A DNA stretch of 64,000 nucleotides from Jaapia argillacea MUCL 33604 (Eukaryota > Basidiomycota > Agaricomycetes > Jaapiales > Jaapiaceae), in the NCBI GenBank assembly GCA_000697665.1, contig KL197710.1:1341837-1405836 (forward strand), written 5' to 3'. This document shows positions 36,266 through 47,576 of the stretch, piece by piece. Below the pieces are notes generated by a model. The model saw nothing but the letters and a program-made list of their open reading frames with translations, was not told the origin of the DNA and ran no database searches. The position numbers and the translations under genes are program-made. Each line of letters starts with the position of its first letter. The first letter of the stretch is position 1.

Positions 36266-36709
36266 TCATTCATTCCAAGTAATAATATCACTATCATCTT
36301 CGGTTTCGTGATCCCGTTTCCGATGGGTCATGAGACGATCCTTGTTAGGGAATAACCTGTTACAATCTCAATGAGAGCAAAGTTCCTTCCGATGAGTCTG
36401 GTGTTCAAAGAATGGAAATATTGAGTGAAGTACCTTCGTAGGCGCAGATAAATATAGGGGTCCTGTGGTCGCAAGAGGTTAGGGTGCTGGAATGTAAAGT
36501 GGAAAGAAAGGAGCTTACTCTGTTGGGTTCGTAACGCGAGCTAAACCAGAATTCAACTGTTCAGGTGTGGTTGTAACTGCAGATAAAATGCGAGGAGTAG
36601 TCCCCTAAGTTTCGCGGATAATCACAAGGAATGGGCACAGACCATCCTGCAGAGCGGGAGCAGAGGGCAGCACAGACGGTAGCCTGGGTTGATTTGCTGC
36701 CGCTGCCAT
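36266..36709 (-). CDS. small four-exon C2H2 zinc-finger protein (84 residues)
   Basis: Assembled by eye from exons 36643-36709, 36519-36576, 36434-36462 and 36266-36366; phases agree and GT-AG introns of 66, 56 and 67 nt result. The start is MAAAANQPRLPSVLPSAPAL. The finger is TPIFICAYEDCNRLFPNKDR followed by LMTHRKRDH, i.e. C-x4-C-x12-H-x4-H, and the tail is acidic (ETEDDSDIITWNE). The C-x4-C form with RxFxNxDxLxxH resembles the single finger of ATF2-type proteins. A role in DNA or RNA binding is inferred only. Intron 3 has three possible AG acceptors, and only the TTGAG one (exon 4 from 36366) keeps the finger; the other two stop quickly. It is divergent from the lipase gene across 79 bp that hold a CRE. 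Confidence 0.7.
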
Positions 36710-36788
36710 GACCGTTCGTGTTCAACAAAGGTGTGACGTCACCATGTAACACCCATTTGATCTGTGTCGCAGTTTGGTGGAGTCTGCC
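36710..36788. promoter_or_regulatory. 79-bp divergent promoter with a full CRE (TGACGTCA)
   Basis: The whole space between the ATGs of the zinc-finger gene (-) and the lipase-like gene (+). TGACGTCA lies at 36734-36741, 25 bp from one ATG and 48 bp from the other. Both leaders must be extremely short, or the transcripts overlap. This is the second perfect CRE in a divergent spacer of this window. Confidence 0.65.
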
Positions 36789-39700
36789 ATGACATCCTTC
36801 CCCTCTACGCTCACATTCCGCACTCCATTATTCGACAGACTAGAGTCCCTTTTATTCACAACTCCCCCAAGAAAATCTGCAGATCTGCCCGCAGACGGTT
36901 CAGAGGAATCTGATATCGGCGACGGCGAGGAAGATCCAGACCCGGACGAGGAAGAGGAAGGAGAGGAGGACCGTCAGGGAGGTGACGAGACCATGCGTCC
37001 TACACGCGTACCCAGCTCGACATCATCCATCTTCATGTCATCGGCGACATCAAGCGCAGCTCCTCCACCGCGTGGAGGAGGGGTGTCGGGCAAAGGAGAC
37101 AGGATCGGAAAGGGGAATATGCCTTTACCTGGTGTCCAATCTCTAAAGTATCCAAACGGCGAACCTCACGCCAGTACCATCAACACTCGATCGAAAGGAG
37201 GCATGGAGTACGATAACAGTATGATGGATCCTACATCATCTCGTGAAAGACTCCATCAACGTCGAGCTTCCAAATCCACTCTTCCTATTCTCCGGTGGCT
37301 TGGCTCTGCTCCCTCTTCCTCCACCCACTCACCGAACCATTCACCTCCACCAAATCGCAAATCTACCTTCTCTCTTCCACCCTCTCCATCAACGACTTCA
37401 CCTACATCTTCCCGACCTTCAACACCCTCGACACATTCCGCCTTGAACGAAGCTCTCTCCACCCCCCTTCCCCTTCCCCAGCTCCCGCAGAGTGCACTAC
37501 CAACTCCTCCGCCACATGCCCTTCTCCCACCTTCCTTCCGTCCCCATTCTCTCTCCTCCCGACCCCCAGCGTTTCTCGACAACCTAACCCGATCCACCCT
37601 ACCCATCTCATCTGTCTCCTATCCAAGTCACCCACCCTCACCCATAACAACCTCAACCTCAAGTCCATACGCCCAAGGTCAACTTCTTCCCGACGCGATT
37701 TATAATCCATACGATCATGATGGTCATACCACCATTAATCTCAATTCTGATTTCGAAGACCAGTCGAATATGAATATGAACAACAGATTATCTTCTGCTC
37801 CTATAATTTTAACCAACTCACCGCCAGGTCGGACATCTATAGACACAGTCCGCACGTTACTTGAACGAGACCGGTCACGATCCTCTACCATAACACAACG
37901 ATCACCACACGAAAGGTCTCGTTCTCTTCACACCCAAACTACAACCGCACCAACCCCTTTCACCACCCCTTGGGCCTGGTTCGCAGCCCAAACTCAAACC
38001 TTGACCTCTTCACCTCCCACCTCCCCTACATCCTCACCAACCACCCGCAGCTCTACCCTCCCCTCTTCCTCCGCCCCAACAAAACCTCCCTTCCTCTCCC
38101 CTTCGGCCCCTCTAGTCTTCTGCCACGGCCTCCTAGGTTTCGACTCACTCTCCCTATCACCCCTCTCGATCCAAGTGTCACATTGGAGAGGGATTGCGGA
38201 GGCTTTGAGGAGTAGAGGGGTGGAGGTACTAATTACGAGAGTACCAGCGACGTCTAGTCCTGTTGAGAGAGCTAGGGTTTTGAGGGAAAAGGTTGGAGAG
38301 GTTTATGGAGGGAAAGGTGTTGGGGTGCATTTGATAGGTGGGTGAGTTTGTTCACTTTTGAAGTTTACTGAGAAGTGTTTTCTGATGATTTTCTGAGGAG
38401 TAGGACATAGCATGGGCGGATTGGATTGTCGCTATTTGACTTCGAGACTCTTGCCGAATCCCGACCTTCCTCCCTCAGAAAATACGTCCTCCCCTTCCCC
38501 ACCCTCCTCCGAATCGCTTGCCCAAACGGATGAGCCACACGAAGAGACAGAAAGGGTCATGGAACCACTCCCGTTCAAAGTTCTATCGGTGACTACGATC
38601 GCAACCCCGCATCGAGGTTCATCGTTTGCAGATTACTTTATGGAAACTATTGGAAAGGAGAGACTACCCCAAGTTCTCGGTTTATTGGATTTGTTACCCG
38701 TACGTACCTTCTCTGCGTCCCCCCCCCCCTTTTTCGTTTCGTACTTTTCACAACCCGGCACGCGCATATACCTTCCCCCTCACCTAACGAGCTCACAATC
38801 TAACTTTTTTGGTTACAGAATGGAGGAGGGGACGGCTCGGCATTTGAGTTTCTCACCACTACCAATATGAAGAAGTTTAATGAGGAGACGCCTGATGTGG
38901 AAGGTGTCAAGTATTTTAGTTGGGGGGCGGTCTATGAACCCGGATTGATTGATACTTGGAAGTAAGTCTTTCTTTTATATTCTGGAGTTGGGGGTGCATT
39001 GTCCGGTGTGCGCTGTGCGCTGTCGTCTTGTTTGCATGCGAGAGGCGTATTGAGAGGAGATTCGTGACTGATCGTGTCCCATCCGTTTCATCCCTTTTTA
39101 GGTGGTCTCATTCGGTGATACTCGAGAAAGAAGGTCCCAACGACGGTCTAGTGAGCGTCGCCTCATCTAAATGGGTATGTCCCCCTCTCCGTCATCTTCC
39201 CCTTATCCCCCCAGCCCTTTCATCTCACTCACGCTCCCTCCAGGGCACCTACCTAGGCACACTCGAACAAGTCAACCATCTCGACCTCGTAGGCTGGATA
39301 AACACCGCTCGATACAAATGGGCCGAAATCATGGGAAGGGAGATCAAGTTCAGACCCGCGACCTTTTATTTGGGTATTGCAGATTACTTGGCGAGGGAGG
39401 TTGAAGGGAGGAGTGAGGCTGATTTACAGACAGACAGCGGGGGAGGCAAGGCAGGGAAAGTGGGAGAAGGCGTGAGTTTGGTTGATGGAGAGGGAGCTGT
39501 TGGGAGTGATGGTAATGATAACAGTCGACGGCGGTCGGAGACAAGCCGGCCTGAATTGGGTGGCGCTGCGGAGCTGGGAGACGGTGGGCATGAGAGAACG
39601 GGGGAGTGGGAAGGTGTGTTGGATGAAGAGGAACTCGCTGAGCTTGAGGAATGTTTGTCGAGGAAGGACGGCATCCTACAGGGAAGGAAGAGTCCGGGGA

Positions 39701-39831
39701 CGGTTCGTGGAGATCGACAGAGGGAGGGTATGGCTCATAGTCTGGTCCACCGAAGTGACAGCGACTCCCAGCGTCGTGTTGCTGAGAAGGAGGGGAGGGG
39801 GGATCATGCTGGCTTGTCGAGGGAGGACTAG
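36789..39831 (+). CDS. lipase-like alpha/beta hydrolase with long disordered N-terminus
   Basis: Probable triacylglycerol-lipase-type serine hydrolase. The first real ATG is at 36789 (MTSFPSTLTFRTPLFDRLES); the same frame is open slightly further upstream but only with TTG. About 430 residues of acidic then Ser/Pro/Thr-rich low-complexity sequence precede the fold. Catalytic core: LVFCHGLLGFDSLSLSPL, HWRGIAEALRSRGVEVLITR, VPATSSPVERARVLREKV, then an intron (about 38339-38401) inside LIG-GHSMGGLDCRY, where GHSMG holds the Ser nucleophile. VTTIATPHRGSSFADYF follows, then EGPNDGLVSVASSKW (Asp) and LEQVNHLDLVGWINT (His). So a Ser-Asp-His triad is visible. Introns also lie at about 38700-38818, 38962-39100 and 39175-39242; the first contains a C10 run. 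The tail is acidic, low-complexity and its end is less certain. Confidence 0.82.
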
Positions 39832-40102
39832 ATGGCTGTTGATGCGAGGACTTGATGACCGCTGCGGCGGTTGCTTTCCCCATCTTATACGCTCTACTTA
39901 TTCTCTAGAATACCATAATATGAGGTTAAAACAGTGTAGACCAGGGCGTGAATTTGGTAGTATTAGGGAAGCGCAAGAATGAATTACAGTGTGTAAACGA
40001 GGGGAAGGCAAACTAGTACAGACAATTTCCCTGCCATACGGTGTTAGCTGGATGTCACTGAAGGATTTCGGCGTAGAATGGGTATGTATGTCGAACCTTG
40101 AT

Positions 40103-42451
40103 TCAACGGCATGATAACACCGTCGAGCGAGAGAGATCAGGAGTGGGAATCAACCAACGGGTCAGCAACCCGTCAGGGTTATACACTTTGGAGTGGCGAA
40201 ACATTTCTTTAAGCGCGGTCTCGTCGTCAGTGACTCCCATGCTTCCATCCGCCTCTCGCCAAATCTTGAAGAGAGGGCTGCAACCTCGCTTCGCCTCATA
40301 AGAAAAGGTTTTCAGCGTCGGGCAATAAGCTCCAAATGCCCGAGGAATAGAGTTGTTCATCGGAATGTATTCATCTTCTGCGAATTGCATCCACATCTCT
40401 TCAGGGAAATCGTTCTCCGCAAGTAATAATGCGTTGGGAGACCCGTGTAGCCAATCGAATAAGAAGTTCAGGCCGAGATGCTCCAAGCGAGGGAAGGCCT
40501 GAAGGCGGGAAGCGTATTCCCAGTATGCATGGGGCCAGAGACACTCGTTGGTTTCGCGTTGTCGATCGCTGTGTCGATGAATGATAGTCAAAGCGATGAG
40601 GGATGGGAACTCTGCACCGATCCGGTCAAAGAGGTCGAACTCTACATAGTCGAGGCCTTCGAGAACCAACACCTGCAAAGGGGCCTTGGAAAGGGAGTCT
40701 ATGAGATCAAAGACCTCATCACTATCCATTCCGTAACCTGCTCGGAGTTTGAAGTGCGTCAAACGCAATCCTTCGCCAGAACGGGAAGCTACCCTCAACC
40801 AGTCACCGAGGAGATGACCATCGTCAAGTCCTTCGAGTTGGAGTCGCGTTAGATTGCAGAGGGGAATATGGTCACGAATGAAGTCGTGTCGCGGGAGCTC
40901 GAAACGGCTCTCAGTTATTTCAGACATGACTAGGCAACGAGCTGAGGGAAAGAATGGGATGAGCGGCCAAGATTGTGGGTAATCGAGAACGTAGGGTCGT
41001 AGTCGGATTTCTAGGTTGACGACAGAATGTGAGGGAGGAAAAAGGTCCAAGGAAAGGTGTTCGACTGGTATGTCGACTGAACATCGAGATACAGTCAGTG
41101 TGTGGAGGTGTGACAAGGATGTCAAAGCGAAGAGCATGCGTTGATCTATGGTCCACGACGACAGAGACACGTGAGTGAGATTGTTGCAGGCAGATATGAC
41201 GTCCGCCAAGCGTTCTGTAATTGGGGTGTAGAACACGTCCGGAATGAGGATCTCCTCGATGACATCCCGGTCATCCATATGCCAGTCATTGTTTGACACC
41301 AATTCCGAAGTGTTTTGGAGAATATCGGGACGAGAGAGCAGCGACTCGGTAATAACCATGAGCCTCTCTCTTGATTTTTGGGCAAGTGCAGTCAAGTACT
41401 GCACTCGATTCTCAACCGTCACGCCCTTTGGATTGAATTCAAGCGCAAGGGAGCGAAACTGTGATAAACCTCAGCAACAGAGGACGACGCCAGAGATCAG
41501 GCCAACCTTGTAGATAAAGCGAAGTGAAATTGTTCTGAGAGATCGACATGTTGATCCAAGTAATTGCGCTTTCGACTGAGACGCGTGACTCATAATGAGA
41601 TCAAGCAATTCAGGTGGCAAGTCTGTGAGAACTAGTTGTTGCATTTTCGGTGTCGGGTAATCCCTAAGAGTTTTGATGACGAGTTCTGAAAGGGAACCAT
41701 TGGATGCGTAGGGAAAGAGGTTAAAAGCAATGACTAACCAGTTTCCTTGTACAACCTCGAATATCTCGTGGGAGCCACCCTCCACTTGGTGCAAAAATCG
41801 GAGAGCAGTTCAGGCGGTGTTATGACGAAATCGACTTGAGGAAGGACAAATTCTCCAAACACGATATCATCGCGAACTTCCACTGTATTCTTCATCAAGA
41901 TTGTGAAATCAACGATGTACTTGTCCCATCTCGCTTTCACCGACGAGTATCGATATGGATGTCTACCAGACAGGTCCAAAGAACCCTTCCAATAATGTGG
42001 ATGATGATGAGATAAACCAATTTGATCTCAAATGGGGCACTCACCTGGTGGAATCCAACGATACCCCCAAGCAATCTTAGTAGATGATAGAAACGTTTCC
42101 AATGAGACTGCGCAGGTTTGAATGCATTTTCGGCGCCTTTCGTCAGCAACTGCAGATTCCGTTCATGTTGGTTTACTTCTTCTTCTTCTTCTTGATCATA
42201 AATCTTCAAGTACGGTGGACGATGGAGGTGGTATTTGAATCCTATCCCACCGAGTTCCCCAGCGCTGCTATCACTATCCATACCTTGCAACAGAAAAGTA
42301 TTGCGGATCCTGGACGGTACTGAAGGCTGAGGAAGAGGATGATAAGTGACTCAAGTCGACCGCGGAACAGCGCTTCAACATCCACCAATAAATTCCAGAC
42401 CGGAGTCACCGGACGCACTGGAGTGGTCACGGCACCGTTACCCTGCGACAT
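40103..42451 (-). CDS. F-box protein with a long N-terminal region
   Basis: Two adjacent open regions join into one gene through consistent splice sites. N-terminal part: the ATG at 42451 gives MSQGNGAVTTPVRPVTPVWN, then VPSRIRNTFLLQGMDSDSSA, HRPPYLKIYDQEEEEEVNQH and HWKRFYHLLRLLGGIVGFHQ. It continues GSLDLSGRHPYRYSSVKARW and FCTKWRVAPTRYSRLYKETE. A further intron (about 41685-41741) leads directly to LVIKTLRDYPTPKMQQ and the F-box MQQLVLTDLPPELLDLIMSH, SKAQLLGSTCRSLRTISLRF. Leucine-rich segments follow (LTHVSLSSWTIDQRMLFALT, LSHLHTLTVSRC, SLIALTIIHRHS, LEHLGLNFLFDW). So this should be an SCF substrate adaptor. The ~210-residue N-terminal region is not a family I recognise. If the join is wrong, the F-box gene starts near 41640 (MQQLVL) and the upstream part is a separate small gene. 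Confidence 0.68.
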
Positions 42452-43703
42452 CTAAATCGTTACCTCCCATAACGCATGAAAGTGCATGGATGGTTCTTGT
42501 GTCACTCCACACATCGGTAGCGGCGCCCGAGCGCCAGTGTCCCCAACTCCATTAGTTTTCCATAACTGCGCCTTCTCGCAATGCATGATCATCCCCAACA
42601 CGAATGTTTTTAGTTACACAACACCAGCTGAATACCATTAGATACAAAACGACAAGCTTGGGATAGATATACAACGAGTCTGGGATTTACGCGTGGTTAT
42701 TACCATGAGTTACAACGTGCACGAAAGGGCGACATCAGATGTATGGGATCTCTCGAGCTCCCCACACAACCCTTCCCCCATCTACCATATGGCGGCACCT
42801 GGTCGGGAAGAGGACGTCCTGTTCGAACACTTTCGCGGCCGTGCAGGGCTGTTTGGGTGTGGACGGGTTTGGTGTGGTGACTTGAACGGTGAACAGAATG
42901 AGTGCTGAACGGATGAACGATAATATGAGCAAACTCGGGGCATCTGATGGTTTCATAGATTGTCCAAAGGGATCACAGAGCGCAACTAAACAGAGGACGA
43001 AAAGCGGTTTCGTGAAAGTAACAAAGTAACAAATAAAAGCCGGAAATTCAAGGGGTAAACCCCTAAGGAAAGCCCAGATTGAATCCAAATGAGGCAAAAA
43101 ATCCAGGTCGCTCTATATGATATCATAACTCCCACCCCTTCATCAACGCGTAGCAGGTGCCTGTCGTTTGCTGGATACAGAGACCCTTTCCTTACTTCGT
43201 AAGGAGTCGGGGATGAAACAATAGCAACCAGGACTAAGTATTTGGCTGAACTGATAGATTCAAGAAGGAAATTATGCGACTTTCTATCATATTTCGAGGA
43301 TGATTACTTATGGCGAGGGGAACTTGAAGGGTCGGGTGTGACCATCGATCAAACCAGATATCTGCATTTATGGATTGTATACCCTCGTCCTATACACATA
43401 TCTGATCCATTGCATCCTTTTCGTCTGATAATTGGACAACCCCGCTAGCAGTCCTCCAAATTTTGAACTTCGGCCTTCATCAAAAGTACAGGTCACCAAT
43501 GACCTCCGGAAAGGCCGTCCACCCCGTCCACCCCATTCTCTCACTGCTCAGCTTCAACTTTCAGCAGATGCAGCTGATGAGTCTGTGAGAATGGGATGGT
43601 TCTCATGTCTGACGACGGAGGCCCGGTTATCCGATGCCCAAGTTGATGACTTCATCAAGCTCAGGCTGCATGCTAATCTTCCCCACCTTTGATCATCGCA
43701 CCC
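42452..43703. other. 1.25-kb intergenic region, no gene recognised
   Basis: Head-to-head spacer between the F-box gene (-) and S-formylglutathione hydrolase (+). A minus-strand frame of about 120 codons (42735-43097) lacks an initial ATG and any motif. A short CCGTCCACCCCGTCCACCCC tandem word occurs near 43518-43538. It is presumed to hold both promoters. Confidence 0.55.
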
Positions 43704-44964
43704 ATGTCTCTTGAAAAGCTTTCATCAAACAAAGCCTTCCATGGCGATCTCATCAAGTACAAGTTCAAGGTGCTCCAATCCTTGGTTGTTCCCGGAGGGA
43801 GCCTGACCAATATCTCCGTGTATTTCGACAGTCCACTGCCCTGGGTGGCCTTGATTCTCAATTCAACCTTTTCCTACCGGCAAATGCGGCTCAGGGGAAA
43901 GTACCTGTCCTCTTTTACTTGTCTGGATTGACTTGTACCGAAGACAACGGGCACGTACACCTTACGGTTCATCAACTATGATATAGAAATCGCTCATCTC
44001 ACGTTATGATGGAATCAGAGCCCAGAAAGGTGCATTTTTGAAGGATGCTGCTGACGAAGGGATCGCGATCATCTTCCCTGATACGTCCCCTCGTGGTGCA
44101 GGCATTGAGGGAGAGGATACCGATTGGGATTTTGGAACCGGTGAGCCCTTAAAAACGTCTTAGACGCACCTTTCCTAAGCTGTTTCAGGTGCCGGATTCT
44201 ATGTCGATGCCACAAACTCGAAGTATGCCAAGCACTATAATATGGCCACCCATGTATCTGTGGAGCTTCCCCAGGTGATCGAGGCAGCAGTCATCCCAAT
44301 TGTGCGGACCAAATATTTCTTGTTTTTCTCTCCATTCATTGGTTCTTGCTCCAGGACTTTTCTCGTCAATCGATTATGGGTCATTCTATGGGTGGTCATG
44401 GTGCATTGACCCTGTATCTGAAGAACTTGAAGCAATATCGCTCCGCGTCAGCCTTCGCACCCATCTCCAACCCAACCAAGTGCCCCTGGGGTGAGAAAGC
44501 ATTCAAGGGGTACTTGCAAGGTGGACTGGAAGAAGCGGCGCCGAAATATGATGCCACCGAGCTCATCGCAAAAGTCAAGGAAAATGTCCACATCTTGATT
44601 GACTACGTACGTTTACCGACCTGTCGCTTGGTGATGGTCCCATCATTCATCTATGTACAGGGAACCGCAGATAATTTCTATAAGCAAGGGCAGCTTCTTC
44701 CCGAAAACTTCTTGAAGGCTGCGCGAGAGGCTGGTCACGACGAAGTGCAAGTACGCGTTCGACCACAAGAAGGTTATGATCACAGCTACTTCTTTGTGAG
44801 TTCTTCATAATCCTGCTCCACTGCTCTCTCATCCCAACTATGGTGTTGTAGATCTCCACTTTTGCCGCGGACCATGTCCACTGTGAGTTTCCTCGCCCAT
44901 AACCACCGGTTTTTGAAAGCTCATGGATGGGTGACTAGTCAATGCAAATTTCCTCAAGGCTTGA
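43704..44964 (+). CDS. S-formylglutathione hydrolase (esterase D family)
   Basis: Cytosolic serine hydrolase that splits S-formylglutathione to formate and glutathione, the second step of glutathione-dependent formaldehyde clearance. The ATG at 43704 gives MSLEKLSSNKAFHGDLIKYK. After splicing: STALGGLDSQFNLFLPANAA, KVPVLFYLSGLTCTEDNG, IIFPDTSPRGAGIEGEDTDW, DFGTGAGFYVDATN, SIMGHSMGGHGALTLYLKN (Ser nucleophile), SASAFAPISNPTKCPWGEKA, IDYGTADNFYKQGQLLPENF (Asp) and EGYDHSYFFISTFAADHVHF (His). All three catalytic residues and the PWG block are present. The last two exons are tiny and end NANFLKA. The intron after CTEDNG can be drawn as GT-AG (from 43953 to the AG before AAAGGTGC) and is the least certain join. 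It converges with the FHA kinase across 291 bp. Confidence 0.92.
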
Positions 44965-45255
44965 TAGACTGCTCTCCAAGATGAGCGTGTGTAGGCTGCC
45001 GCAGTGTATTGTCATGTATTTCGAATCAGTGTAGCGACATAAGAACCAGCTAGAAGTATGAGACTGAACACCGCAGAAAACGAAGGAGGATAGTTTAAGA
45101 GAGTTCGGAGGACAGATGCGTTAGAAAGAGAGGGTCGATCCCTTAGCGAAGTTAGAATTGACGACAGCTTCGAGGTAAGGCGGACTGCAAGCGAGGAGAA
45201 CACGGCAGACAGCGAGCGGAATCTTGGGCGCCTGCTGGAGATTGGCTTCGGAGGA

Positions 45256-47382
45256 TCAAGGAGATGACAAAGTGATTCGTTCTTGATAGGCCTTCTGGAG
45301 AGCTTGAAGGTCCCGCCGAATCCAACGGCTTTCCAGCGCGGCGGATACGGTTGCTCGATCGCGCCAGTTGTATATCAGCAGATGGGAGGCCAGATTTTTC
45401 GCTATTCGTATAACGAAAAAGGTTAGGCAACATCAAGTGACACTGGAAAAGGTGGAAAGTAAGGTGTCAGTATATCCGCACCGTCGGGCAGTGATTTCCA
45501 CAGGGGATCATCAAAAGAAAGCTCATATGCAAGGATTCTGTCCTTTGTGATTCTTCGGCAGAGTTCGCTTTTGGTACGGGGCGGAGTCGAGCAACTACCG
45601 CCATAGAAGCTCTGGGATGCCGAAAAATCTGACTGGGAAAAGTTTTGAGAATCAACATCCCGAGAATCGACCTCAGTTGGCGAGCAGTCGAAGGGATGTC
45701 TGCCACTGTAATTGCGATCAGCCGTCGTGGAAGCGGAGAAGAAATTACTTGAGATAATATGACTTGAACGCACGAGAGCATGATGTACAATGTAACTCCG
45801 ACACTCCAGCAATCAGATGGCATGCCCAGGTAAGCCTTGTCTGGGTGATCGAGAGCTGCAATGCCTTCGGGAGGCAGATAGGCAACGGTTCCGCAGGCGG
45901 TGAGCGTCTCTTGATACGATTGTAGGCGAGCAAGGCCAAAATCCGCGATCTGAATTCGTGGGTATGCACCTGGAGCGTAAAGTAGAATGTTCTCGGGCTG
46001 GTGACAATTAATTCATACTATCTTTGGGGCCCGAAGTGATGCTGACTCACCTTGAGATCTGCGAGTGGGGTGGGAGGTATGAACAAGAACCCAACTCAGA
46101 CTTCGGAGGCATACCTCTGTGAGATATAGTTCTATCGTGGATGTATTGGAGTCCTTTGAGAATCTGGAACATAATATATTGTGCTTCACCCTCGCATAAT
46201 TGACGCTGACTTGTGATGTATGTGAACAGGTCTCCGCCGGTGCAAAGCTGCAGGAAGATGTGGCTGTGGCGGCAGCGTCTATGAGTAGCAAGCAGGAGAA
46301 TAGTGAATCGGGACACGAACATGAATTTCTCTTGATCATCTACTTCGTATATCCGATTGATGTTCGGCTGTGGACGCAGTTTAGTCTTCAATCACAAGGG
46401 GGAGAATAAGGCGACTATATATCCCACGTGATTGAGCTTTTTGAGGATCTTCACTTCCGTCTTAACTTGGCGACGTTCCGATCCACTCTTCATCTTCATT
46501 ATCTTGCAAGCAACCTGTCGATGGGCTGTGCCATCGATGGCGACGTAGACTGATGCGAAGCTTCCGGACCCAAGGCAGTGTGAGGTCACAGTATATGAAC
46601 CAATCCGCTGTGTCTGCAATTTCAGAAAAATGTTGGATGATTAGAGGAGGGAATGTTAACCTTGTATGTGAGTTGTTGGGGGGGAGTTGGGTCGAATATA
46701 CGTGACTTTTCAAGATGCTGCTTCCACAGGTGGACGCATTTGAAGACTTGAAACAAAGAATGATCATAATCAACTACGCGATCATCGAAAGTCAGAATAA
46801 ACTCATCCATACTCTGGGAATTTGGTATTTCCAAGGTATCGCCGTCCATGAGTAGAACCGATGTTCCTCGAATCTTGTGGCCGTTAATAAGGATTCCGTT
46901 CGTTGACATGTCCTGTTTGCGGTGAGTGTGATATAACGAGGAAAGGATGCTCAAGCTTACTTGGCACGATACGATGATGCCCCCTTCACTGCCTTGCACC
47001 CTACGAAGCCTGAGTCATTATGACATACCCCTCCGTGAGCATGGACTCACGCATATATCTTGCAGTGAATGTTCGAGACAGTGATGTCTTGTAAAACGTA
47101 TGAGCTGCCAAGGAACGATAAGGGAGATTGGGTTGGCTCTGGCAAAATCACCAATTACCAGGTCGCAGGGTTTCTACCAATCGTCAGGGGCTTGCTGATA
47201 CTGAGAACGGCAGCTTTCACAAAGAGACGCGTCAGCAATCGGACGAGCCAGAGAGTCGTCTCGGGTACCGTCTCTTCGTCCGTCTCTGTTTGTGGTAACG
47301 AATTTGGCGCATATATTCGACGGAAGGTGAGTGCTCTCGCAGGTCGGTTGCGCGAGGGATGCCCAGGAGTTATGAGGGCCAT
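45256..47382 (-). CDS. FHA-domain protein kinase (Chk2/Cds1/Rad53 type)
   Basis: Likely DNA-damage or replication-checkpoint Ser/Thr kinase. The FHA domain comes first: PLTIGRNPATCSYVLQDITV, SNIHCKIYAVQGSEGGIIVS, then DMSTNGILINGHKI and LLMDGDTLEIP, with the diagnostic SNxHC and STNG motifs. Kinase domain: SHCLGSGSFASVYVAIDG (P-loop), HRQVACKIMKMK (Lys), LQLCTGGDLFTYI, ISHRDLKPENILLYAPGAYP (catalytic loop), IQIADFGLARLQ (DFG), ACGTVAYLPPE (APE variant), DCWSVGVTLYIMLSGRHPFD, then DDPLWKSLPDAKNLASHLLI, NWRDRATVSAALESRWIRRD. DLK comes from an 8-nt micro-exon, 46051-46058. A ~50-residue insert after HPFD carries three SQ sites. The start chosen is MALITPGHPSRN at 47382; an in-frame ATG at 47577 is possible but would overlap the LSG1 stop. 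Same strand as LSG1, 194 bp downstream of its stop. Confidence 0.86.
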
Positions 47383-47576
47383 GGGCGTGGAGGGTGCCAG
47401 GCATCTTGTTGTTCGTTGATCCTGCGAACGAGGCTGAGGGAAGGAAAACACCAGACTGAGTGCACACAATGTGACTCTCAAGCATGTATGCATGCACGTG
47501 ACATGTGTCACAACAGCAGCGTGAACCCCAGCACAATAGTAACGAACTACGATAGGGAAAGGAGTGCAGAGGGACA

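Noticed and set aside
36366-36400. In-frame TGA inside the zinc finger read as recoding (Sec or readthrough)
   Set aside because: The stop lies in intron 3; using the TTGAG acceptor gives CAYEDCNRLF with no stop.
36774-36788. Longer N-terminus (MVESA...) for the lipase-like protein
   Set aside because: The first codon is TTG; the first ATG is at 36789.
38716-38732. C10 homopolymer next to a T run
   Set aside because: Lies inside a lipase intron; a simple polymorphic tract with no coding effect.
42735-43097. 120-codon minus-strand frame with hydrophobic segments
   Set aside because: Begins with TTG, no motifs, and sits in a promoter-type spacer.
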